DNA of 64,000 bases from Ruminococcus sp. Its GTDB lineage: Bacteria; Bacillota_A; Clostridia; Oscillospirales; Ruminococcaceae. Positions 58,260 to 64,000 of this stretch are shown here, piece by piece (within the stretch, counting starts at the first letter, position 1; each line of letters begins with the position of its first letter). The stretch lies in assembly GCA_017480485.1 (NCBI GenBank), contig JAFVAN010000015.1, positions 96,863-160,862 of the forward strand, read 5' to 3'. The notes beneath the pieces were generated by a model, which was not told where the DNA came from, did not search any database, and worked only from the letters and a program-made list of their open reading frames with translations. Both the position numbers and the translations under genes were made by a program.

Positions 58260-60728
58260 ATGAAGCTCAGAAAGTTTTTTGCTGCTGTCGGCGCCGTGCT
58301 GGTGGGCAGCATAATGTCGGCGGTCATTGCAAGCGCTGCCGAGAGCGTCACGCTGCTGCCAAAGGAGGACAGCCCGAAGCTCGACTTCACCACCGTCTCC
58401 CAGCAGCACGCCGACCAGGAGGAGACCCTTTCGGCACTCTATAACAGCATATCCTCAAAGAAGGATATGCCCGCCATCAACATCACCACCCGGGACAAGA
58501 AGTCCATCCTCTCCAAGGAGGTCTATGTTGAATCTGTCATCGACGTTTTCAACTGCGACGAGAAGTACCAACTGTCCGCCGTGGGCGGCGTAAAGGTAAG
58601 GGGCAACTCCACTGCAAACGACACCGAGAAGCCCTACCGCATCAAGTTTGACAAGAAGCAGAATATGCTTGGCCTGCATGATGGAAAGAAGTACAAGAGC
58701 TGGGTGCTGCTGCGCTCCTTCTGGAACGTCTGCCCCGACTACACCGCCTTCCGGCTGGCAAAGGTGCTCTTTGAGGGCAAGTATTACAGCTCCGACTGCA
58801 CCTATGTGAATCTTTACATTAACGGCAAGAGCGTGGGCGTTTACCTGCTCTGCGAGCAGAACCAGGCAGGCAGCGGCAGAGCCGACGTTTACGAGCCCGC
58901 CGAGGACGAATATCAGACCGACATCGGCTACTTTCTGGAGATCGACAACTACGCGGGCGACGACCCCTACTTTACCCTTAACTATTTCAACTATACCCTC
59001 ACGGACCTCAAGGGCGTCAAAAGGACCATCCCCGCCGACGATTTCAGCGTGAAGAGCGACATCAACACCCAGGAGCAGCTGGACTTCATCCACAAGTACA
59101 TGGACGGCGCCTTCAAGATACTCCACCAGAGCGTAAACAAAAACGCCGCCTATATGTTCGACAAAAACTACAACGTTGTGAGCGCCAAGGGCGTCTACAC
59201 CCCCAGACAGGCCGTTGAGGCCGTCTTTGACTGCGAGTCCGTGGCCAATATGCTTCTGCTGGAGGAGCTGACCCACGACTACGACGTGGGCGCAGGCAGC
59301 TTTTATATGGCTGTTGACTTCTCCGAGGGCAGCATTTATCCCAAGCTCACCTTCTGCGCCCCTTGGGACTTCAACTGGGCCTATGACGGCAGCACCAGCG
59401 GCTACTACGCAGGCACTTGGCAGGCCCTGCAGTGGGACAACTGGGACCGCTCCAACATCTGGCTCATAGAATTTATGAACGCCGACTGGTTCAGGCATCT
59501 GGTGGCTGAGAAGTGGCAGAGGATATCCTCCTCCGGCGCCATCGACGATACACTGAACAGCGTTGAGGCCACGGTGGAGTCCCTGCGCTCCGACATCGGC
59601 ACAGAGACCTGGCGCATCGACAGCGGCAAGAACGTTGTAAAATACGTCCGCGGCAGAAAGAAATGGCTGGACAGCGAGTCAAAGGAGTGGCTGCGTCACA
59701 CCATCACCGCCAGAGACATCACCCTCTCGGGCACCAGCTTCACCTATACGGGCGCCAAAATAAAGCCCTCCTTCACCGTCACCTATGACGGCACCGAGTA
59801 CAAGAAGGTAACGGACTACACCTATTCCTACAAGAACAATCTGAACGCAGGCACCGCCACCCTGACGGTAACAGGCAAGGGCGCCTGCAAGGGCACAGCC
59901 ACCAAGACCTTTACCATAACCAAGGCTAAGATCTCCGCCCTGAGCATCTCCATCCCCTACAGCTCCTACACCTATCGGGGCAGGGGCATCAAGCCAACCG
60001 TCACCGCGACCCTGAGCGGCAACAAGCTTGTCAAGGGGACCGACTACAGCGTTGAATATCTCTCCAACACCGAGGTGGGCACGGCGAAGATAAAGATAAG
60101 CGGCATGAACAGCGTCACGGGCTCGATAACAAAGAGCTTTACGATAAAGCCCCTTGGCCTTAACACCAGCTATGCCTCTGTGACCATACCCTATAAGTCC
60201 TACGCCTACACGGGCTCGGCCATCAAGCCCCCTGTGTCCGTGTGCTTCAAGGACGGCAGCGTCATCCCCACCGACCAGTACACAGTTTCTTATTCCAACA
60301 ACACCAAGGTAGGCATCGCAACTATCACAGTCAAGGGCAAGACCGCCAACGTCACCGACACCTATAAGCTCACCTTTATCGTCAAGCCCGCCAACAACCA
60401 GATCAAGACCATCACCACCACCAAGGGCGCCTTCAAGATAACCTGGAACAAGGCCACCGCAGGCTCTGTGGGCTATCAGGTGCTGTATAGTCAGGACAAG
60501 GCCGCCCTCACCGATGCCGTGGGCGAGGTACAGAGCACCAACGCCAAAAAGTACGTCCACAGCTACACCAGCACCGACCTCTCGGACCTTTCTGAGAACT
60601 TCTCGAAGGTCCCCAACAGCGGCGAGACCTGGTACGTCAAGGTCCGCTCCTTCTACACCAAGGACGGCAAGGCCAGCTCTACGCGATATGGGAATTACAG
60701 TGATATCAAGAGCATCAACGTCAAATGA
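58260..60728 (+). CDS. Secreted CotH-family protein with C-terminal Ig-like/FN3-like domains
   Basis: 822 aa, start at 58260 behind AAAGGAGG. Signal peptide (KKLRKF-type N-terminus, cleaved near IASAAES). CotH domain (about 70-430): VKVRGNSTANDTEKPYRIKF, then SWVLLRSFWNVCPDYTAFRL, VNLYINGKSVGVYLLCEQN and FCAPWDFNWAYDG, the metal/ATP Asp region of secretory-pathway-like CotH kinases. Three beta domains of about 80 residues follow (TYTGAKIKPSFTVTYDG, YTYRGRGIKPTVTATL, YAYTGSAIKPPVSVCF), sharing YTGxxIKP, then an FN3-like end. It may phosphorylate surface or spore proteins, or act as an adhesin with Ig-like stalk. No dockerin. Confidence 0.88.
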   Translation: MKLRKFFAAVGAVLVGSIMSAVIASAAESVTLLPKEDSPKLDFTTVSQQHADQEETLSALYNSISSKKDMPAINITTRDKKSILSKEVYVESVIDVFNCDEKYQLSAVGGVKVRGNSTANDTEKPYRIKFDKKQNMLGLHDGKKYKSWVLLRSFWNVCPDYTAFRLAKVLFEGKYYSSDCTYVNLYINGKSVGVYLLCEQNQAGSGRADVYEPAEDEYQTDIGYFLEIDNYAGDDPYFTLNYFNYTLTDLKGVKRTIPADDFSVKSDINTQEQLDFIHKYMDGAFKILHQSVNKNAAYMFDKNYNVVSAKGVYTPRQAVEAVFDCESVANMLLLEELTHDYDVGAGSFYMAVDFSEGSIYPKLTFCAPWDFNWAYDGSTSGYYAGTWQALQWDNWDRSNIWLIEFMNADWFRHLVAEKWQRISSSGAIDDTLNSVEATVESLRSDIGTETWRIDSGKNVVKYVRGRKKWLDSESKEWLRHTITARDITLSGTSFTYTGAKIKPSFTVTYDGTEYKKVTDYTYSYKNNLNAGTATLTVTGKGACKGTATKTFTITKAKISALSISIPYSSYTYRGRGIKPTVTATLSGNKLVKGTDYSVEYLSNTEVGTAKIKISGMNSVTGSITKSFTIKPLGLNTSYASVTIPYKSYAYTGSAIKPPVSVCFKDGSVIPTDQYTVSYSNNTKVGIATITVKGKTANVTDTYKLTFIVKPANNQIKTITTTKGAFKITWNKATAGSVGYQVLYSQDKAALTDAVGEVQSTNAKKYVHSYTSTDLSDLSENFSKVPNSGETWYVKVRSFYTKDGKASSTRYGNYSDIKSINVK

Positions 60729-60769
60729 TCGACGCCGTAAGACACGAAAACAGCACCTCATTTATTAAA

Positions 60770-60853
60770 CCGAAAAAGGGTATTTCCCCGCCGCTGGCGG
60801 GGAAATACCCTTTTTCGGTACCCGCAATTTTGCCGCAGCGCGGCAAAATTGCA
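60770..60853. repeat. Double-hairpin repeat, family D (copy D11)
   Basis: CCGAAAAAGGGTATTTCCCC paired with its complement around GCCGCTGGC, then TACCCGCAATTTTGCCGC-AGC-GCGGCAAAATTGC. The closest relatives are D2 and D8. Confidence 0.85.
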
Positions 60854-60900
60854 TAAGCAACAGATGGAGTTCTATCTCAGTGCTGAGAGCGGTCATCTGA

Positions 60901-60929
60901 TTGACAAACAAGGTTATATGTGATATAAT
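60901..60929 (+). promoter_or_regulatory. Sigma-A promoter of the DNA methyltransferase gene
   Basis: Perfect TTGACA, 17-base spacer ending TGA, perfect TATAAT. Confidence 0.88.
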
Positions 60930-60977
60930 TATCCTGGTTTAAAATGCCGTAAAATAAGAGGAAAGCAGGTAGGAGAT

Positions 60978-61904
60978 ATGCCTGAGAAAAAGGCTCCGCG
61001 GAACAGGACCATAGACACTCCCCTCTCGGAGGGAACGGAGTATCTGGCGCGGTGCGTCAGGGTGGATAAGCCCGTGGAGGACATGGGCGCGGTGCTCGAC
61101 AGGACAATACTTGGGGATACCTTCAAGGTGCTGCCCCTGCTGCCGAGGGAGAGCGTGGACCTGCTTATCGCCGACCCGCCCTACAACCTTACAAAGAGCT
61201 TCAACGGCAGCAGATTTGCAAAAAAGAAGGCTGCCGACTACGAGGAATATACCCGCAGGTGGCTGGCGGCTGTGGAGCCGCTGCTAAAGCCCACGGCCTC
61301 CATCTACGTCTGCTGCGACTGGGAGACCAGCCTCATCATGGGCAGGGTGCTGGGGGAGCGTTTTAAGCTGAGGAACAGAATAACCTGGCAGCGGGAGAAG
61401 GGCCGAGGCGCCAAGGCCAACTGGAAAAACGGCATGGAGGACATCTGGTTCTGCACAATGGGCGACAGCTACACCTTCAACCTTGACGCTGTGAAGATAA
61501 GGAAAAAGGTCATCGCCCCCTACCGCGTGGACGGCAGGCCAAAGGACTGGCAGGAGACCGAGAGCGGCAACTTTCGGGACACCTGCCCCTCTAACTTCTG
61601 GGACGACATCACCATCCCCTTCTGGTCGATGCCTGAGAACACCGCCCACCCCACACAGAAGCCCGAAAAGCTCATAGCCAAGATCATCCTTGCCAGCTCT
61701 AACGAGGGGGATGTGGTGCTTGACCCCTTCCTGGGCTCCGGCACCACCAGCGTAGCCGCAAAAAAGCTGGGCCGCCGCTACATCGGCATTGAGCTGGAGG
61801 AGCAATACTGCCTCTGGGCCGAGCAGCGCCTCATGGCCGCCGACACCGATCGGAACATCCAAGGCTATGTGGACGGCGTGTTCTGGGAAAGGAATATGTG
61901 CTAG
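60978..61904 (+). CDS. Orphan DNA methyltransferase (N6-adenine or N4-cytosine)
   Basis: 308 aa, start behind GTAGGAG. The catalytic motif comes first (IADPPYNLTKSFNG, about 75) and the AdoMet motif last (VVLDPFLGSGTTSVAAKKLG, about 255), followed by RRYIGIELEEQYCLWAEQRL: the beta-class order. The target domain is short. DPPY suggests N6-adenine rather than N4-cytosine. HPTQKPEKLIAKII is the usual motif X region. There is no restriction gene on either side, so it is more likely regulatory or protective than part of an R-M pair. The last Cys codon and stop lie in a family E repeat. Confidence 0.9.
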   Translation: MPEKKAPRNRTIDTPLSEGTEYLARCVRVDKPVEDMGAVLDRTILGDTFKVLPLLPRESVDLLIADPPYNLTKSFNGSRFAKKKAADYEEYTRRWLAAVEPLLKPTASIYVCCDWETSLIMGRVLGERFKLRNRITWQREKGRGAKANWKNGMEDIWFCTMGDSYTFNLDAVKIRKKVIAPYRVDGRPKDWQETESGNFRDTCPSNFWDDITIPFWSMPENTAHPTQKPEKLIAKIILASSNEGDVVLDPFLGSGTTSVAAKKLGRRYIGIELEEQYCLWAEQRLMAADTDRNIQGYVDGVFWERNMC

Positions 61905-61983
61905 CGCGCACGGCGCAAGTCGCGTGAGCACTCGCAAGCTCGTTCACAACTGTGGAGCGTGAGGGGGCTCCCTCGCGATACGG
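61898..61983 (+). repeat. Family E repeat (copy E3, full length)
   Basis: GTGCTAGCGCGCACGGCGCAA, then GTCGCGTGAGCACTCGCAAG, CTCGTTCACAACTGTGGAG and CTCCCTCGCGATACGG. Reference copy for family E; it supplies Cys-stop to the methyltransferase gene. Confidence 0.82.
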
Positions 61984-62053
61984 TGGCCCTCAGAGGCAAC
62001 GTGCGCGGCACCACTTTTTCAGGAGAAACAGAAAGCTCGAAACACTGCACAAT

Positions 62054-62100
62054 AAGCCTCCCCTGAAAGGGGAGGTGCCCCCGCAGGGGGCGGAGGGGTT
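62054..62100. repeat. Double-hairpin repeat (copy D12, divergent)
   Basis: GCCTCCCCT-GAA-AGGGGAGG, then TGCCCCC-GCA-GGGGGCGGAGGGGTT. It lies in the leader of the TlpA-like gene and is longer-lived in sequence: similar CCTCCCC/GGGGAGG units occur widely in Clostridia. Confidence 0.7.
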
Positions 62101-62122
62101 CCCCATAGAAAAGGAGAAGCAT

Positions 62123-62746
62123 ATGAATAACATGAAAAAGATCATCGCTGCTGCGCTGCTTTGCGCGGTGCTGCTCTGCGGCTGCTCGGATTCCGAGAGC
62201 ATGACCGACTCCGAGATGAAAAAGGAGCTGGGCCTTACCGAGAACTCCGCAGGAGCCGAGGACGGCAGCACCACCCGTTTGGGGAACACCTCGGGCTTCC
62301 AGAGCCCAAAGAGCTTTTCCGCCACCACCCTTGAGGGGGCCGAGATCACCGAGGCCGAGTTTGCACGAGCGGATGTGACAGTTATAAATATCTGGGCCAC
62401 CACCTGCCCGCCCTGCATAAACGAGATGCCCGAGCTGGCAGAGTTCCGCGCCGAGCTGCCCGATAACGTGGCCCTCTGGACTTGGTGTCTGGACGGCAGC
62501 TTCTACCCCGACCTTACCCGAGAGATAATGAACGACGCAGGCTTTGACGGCATTACCCTGATCGCTGCCGAGGGAGATATGGCAAGCCTCGGCTCCACCC
62601 TGATGTACACCCCCACCACCATCTTTGTGGACAGCGAGGGCAACATCATGGGCAATGCCATCATCGGCGCAGGGAACGTAAAGCAGGGCTATACAAAGCA
62701 GATAAACCTCTGCCTGCGCTCCATGGGAAAAGAGGAGATAAAGTGA
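62123..62746 (+). CDS. TlpA-like thioredoxin-fold lipoprotein
   Basis: 207 aa, start at 62123 behind AAGGAG. Lipobox LCGC, Ser/Glu linker, then a thioredoxin-fold domain: INIWATTCPPCINEMPELAE with the redox pair CPPC, a second Cys-containing strand (LWTWCLDG) and cis-Pro in YTPTTIFVDSEGNIMG. It reduces or oxidises thiols outside the membrane. Electrons normally come from CcdA; here the next two genes encode a CXXC micro-protein and a 4Fe-4S membrane protein, overlapped by 4 bases and then 28 bases, so they probably form the electron supply. Confidence 0.9.
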   Translation: MNNMKKIIAAALLCAVLLCGCSDSESMTDSEMKKELGLTENSAGAEDGSTTRLGNTSGFQSPKSFSATTLEGAEITEAEFARADVTVINIWATTCPPCINEMPELAEFRAELPDNVALWTWCLDGSFYPDLTREIMNDAGFDGITLIAAEGDMASLGSTLMYTPTTIFVDSEGNIMGNAIIGAGNVKQGYTKQINLCLRSMGKEEIK

Positions 62747-62889
62747 ACGCCCGCGCACGGCTGGCCGCAAGGATAGTCACGCTGGCGGCGGGGGCGGGGT
62801 TCGTTGCCCTCGGCATATGGCGCGGCGAGGTCATGGAGGTCTTTGCAAAGGCGGTGAGGATATGCCTCGAGTGCATCGGGATAGGCTGA
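62743..62889 (+). CDS. CD1871A-type CXXC-motif micro-protein
   Basis: 48 aa, GTG start overlapping the TlpA gene stop (GTGA). MNARARLAARIVTLAAGAGF, one transmembrane helix (IVTLAAGAGFVALGIW), then a short segment ending VRICLECIGIG with the CxxC pair. It matches the small CD1871A-type CXXC proteins of Clostridia, always next to a TlpA-like and a 4Fe-4S membrane protein in my recollection. The Cys pair sits at the membrane face, a good position for a dithiol relay between the iron-sulfur protein and TlpA. Function not established. Confidence 0.85.
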   Translation: MNARARLAARIVTLAAGAGFVALGIWRGEVMEVFAKAVRICLECIGIG

Positions 62890-63749
62890 AGCGTCAGGGC
62901 AGGATAAGGCTTTTTATCCAGCTGGGTTTTGCGGCCCTTTTTAACGGCTACGCCGCAGGCTTCAAGGGCGGGCGGATATTCACGGGCAGCAGCAAAAAGC
63001 TCTGCGTACCCGTGCTCAACTGCTACTCCTGCCCCGGTGCGCTGGGGGCCTGCCCCATAGGCTCCATGCAGGCCGTGGCCGCAGGCAGCAAGCACAGCAT
63101 CTCCTTCTACGTCCTTGGCACCCTGATGCTCTTCGGGGTGGTCTTCGGACGGCTGATCTGCGGGTTCCTCTGCCCCTTCGGGCTGGTACAGGACCTGCTC
63201 CACAAGATACCCACCCCCAAGCTCACGGTGCCTAAGAGGCTTGACCGGGTGCTGAGATGGCTGAAATATGCAGTGCTGCTGGTGTTCGTGCTGGTGCTGC
63301 CTGCCGTGGCTGTGAACAAATACGGCCTTGGCGAGAGCTGGTTCTGCAAGTACATCTGTCCCGCGGGAACGCTGGAGGGGGGCCTGCCCCTGACGGCTCT
63401 CAACGAGCAGCTGCGCCGCCTGACGGGCTCGCTCTTCTACTGGAAGATGGGAGTGCTCTGCGCTGTGGTCATCGGGGCGGTGTTCGTTCACAGGTGCTTC
63501 TGCCGCTACCTCTGCCCCTTGGGGGCTCTGTATTCGCTATTCAACCGCTTTGCCCTCTACCGCATGGAGCTTGACCACCGCAGCTGCATCGACTGCGGAA
63601 AATGCGAGAGCGTCTGCCCCATGGCGGTGGACGTGAGAAGGAACATCAACAGCGCCGAGTGCATCCGCTGCGGCCGCTGCACCGCCGCCTGCCCCACAAA
63701 GTCCATAACGGCGGGCATAGAGTTCATACCTCGGCGGAGCCAGAAGTGA
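62862..63749 (+). CDS. 4Fe-4S membrane protein of the NapH/NosR/YccM type
   Basis: 295 aa, ATG at 62862 inside the end of the CXXC gene. Membrane helices alternate with Cys motifs: YSCPGALGACPIG, ICGFLCPFGLVQDLL, FCKYICPAGTLEGG and CFCRYLCPLGALYSLF (the CxxxCP motifs of NapH-type quinol/ferredoxin electron-transfer proteins). The C-terminal double ferredoxin domain has CIDCGKCESVCPMAV and CIRCGRCTAACPTKS, each CxxCxxCxxxCP. It would move electrons across or along the membrane to the CXXC protein and TlpA. All cluster ligands look intact. Confidence 0.9.
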   Translation: MPRVHRDRLKRQGRIRLFIQLGFAALFNGYAAGFKGGRIFTGSSKKLCVPVLNCYSCPGALGACPIGSMQAVAAGSKHSISFYVLGTLMLFGVVFGRLICGFLCPFGLVQDLLHKIPTPKLTVPKRLDRVLRWLKYAVLLVFVLVLPAVAVNKYGLGESWFCKYICPAGTLEGGLPLTALNEQLRRLTGSLFYWKMGVLCAVVIGAVFVHRCFCRYLCPLGALYSLFNRFALYRMELDHRSCIDCGKCESVCPMAVDVRRNINSAECIRCGRCTAACPTKSITAGIEFIPRRSQK

Positions 63750-63803
63750 GAAGTTAGCGGTTAGAGTTGCGGAACAGTGTCCGCAAGGCGGACACTGTTT
63801 TAA
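63749..63803. repeat. Heptamer-armed repeat, family B (copy B3, degenerate)
   Basis: GAGAAGTTAGCGGTTAGAG left arm, core AGTGTCCGC-AAG-GCGGACACT; the right arm is lost. It starts at the stop codon of the 4Fe-4S gene. Confidence 0.7.
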
Positions 63804-63808
63804 GTTCC

Positions 63809-63846
63809 TTTTTACTTTTGTGTTGTTAGTGAGATAAATCGGAATT
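63809..63846 (+). repeat. Leader element shared with 31616-31650
   Basis: TTTTACTTTTGTGTT, seven bases, AGATAAATCGGAAT. It contains a fair promoter (TTTACT, 17 bases, ATAAAT) that the copy at 31616 has lost by its shorter spacer. Confidence 0.75.
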
Positions 63847-63865
63847 TATAACGAGGATCATAAAT

Positions 63866-64000
63866 ATGAGAATTAAAAAAGCTGAAATTGATGATTTAGC
63901 TACTGTTGTAAAACTAAAAATAGATATGTTTACTGAAGTAGGTTCAATAGTTTTATTACAGGAAAATGCTGAAAAATTGATATATGAGAAGTATCGTGAA
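63866..64000 (+). CDS. GNAT-family acetyltransferase, N-terminal fragment, AT-rich
   Basis: The first 45 residues only (the window ends). MRIKKAEIDDLATVVKLKID followed by MFTEVGSIVLLQENAEKLIY has the start of a GNAT fold (beta1, then a long helix with the acidic LxxLxxxK pattern). Composition and codon use are strongly AT-rich, like the gene at 31671 and unlike all neighbours. The shared leader suggests that both genes came from the same source. Confidence 0.65.
   Translation, partial: MRIKKAEIDDLATVVKLKIDMFTEVGSIVLLQENAEKLIYEKYRE

Noticed and set aside
60978..61904. Restriction-modification system
   Set aside because: Only the methyltransferase is present; flanking genes are CotH and TlpA-like, and no endonuclease or specificity subunit is seen.

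Overview
The window looks like a chromosomal segment of a Gram-positive, plant-polysaccharide-degrading Clostridia species, most like a Ruminococcus/Oscillospiraceae gut bacterium. The pointers are lipoproteins and a LytR-CpsA-Psr protein (Gram-positive envelope), sigma-A promoters of the TTGACA/TTTACT-17-TATAAT type, GC-rich coding sequence, and a glycan set: cellobiose phosphorylase GH94, beta-L-arabinofuranosidase GH127, alpha-L-arabinofuranosidase GH51, a CotH protein and a Cthe_2159-type beta-helix lipoprotein. The species call is inference. I saw no rRNA, tRNA, CRISPR array, transposase or prophage.

Layout. 1-6.0 kb (minus): surface proteins, then an operon of aldose epimerase, small membrane protein and cellobiose phosphorylase. 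6.6-13.7 kb: DUF378 protein, zinc-ribbon membrane protein, then an ECF sigma factor with its membrane partner and a MacB/FtsX-type ABC exporter whose promoter matches that of the sigma gene. 13.9-25.2 kb: housekeeping and accessory genes (sodium symporter, purB, nadC, two DUF3592 proteins, uridine phosphorylase, acylphosphatase, nitroreductase, WG-repeat-like lipoprotein, polysaccharide deacetylase, YebC). 25.4-31.3 kb: a two-component system followed by VTC-domain protein, DUF4956 membrane protein and a large beta-helix lipoprotein. Both promoters there carry the same spaced direct repeat, so this reads as one signal-controlled surface module. 31.6-34.5 kb: an AT-rich acquired gene, GH127 and a metal-binding protein. 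34.6-45.2 kb: secreted protein, a DHHW/MBOAT pair with altered catalytic motifs, TOPRIM and DUF5662 proteins, acyltransferase, amidase, lipid kinase, phosphofructokinase, LCP protein. 45.5-48.7 kb: GH51, O6-alkylguanine methyltransferase, stand-alone GMP synthase ATP-pyrophosphatase. 49.0-54.0 kb: a second ECF sigma factor, this one fused to a membrane and extracellular domain, with its own ABC exporter. 54.7-57.8 kb: a sulfur-trafficking locus, with a rhodanese-TusA-DsrE fusion divergent from an operon containing a MetY/thioredoxin chimera, a sulfur carrier ending GGGC, an E1-like activator and a JAMM protease. 58.2-64.0 kb: CotH protein, orphan DNA methyltransferase, a TlpA / CXXC micro-protein / 4Fe-4S membrane protein redox triad, and the start of an AT-rich acetyltransferase gene.

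The intergenic DNA is filled with dispersed palindromes. One class (families A, B, C, F) has arms of tandem heptamers around a small GC-rich core hairpin, and cores recur with different arms. A second class (D) is a hairpin or double hairpin whose arms differ but remain paired. A third (E) is an unrelated block of about 80 bases that sometimes supplies the stop codon or C-terminus of the gene beside it.

Best candidates for undescribed biology: the two-component/VTC/DUF4956/beta-helix regulon; the JAMM-processed sulfur carrier operon with its broken partner gene; the TlpA/CXXC/4Fe-4S triad; the membrane-tethered sigma factor; and the heptamer-armed repeats. All assignments were made by reading motifs and comparing them from memory, with no database search.
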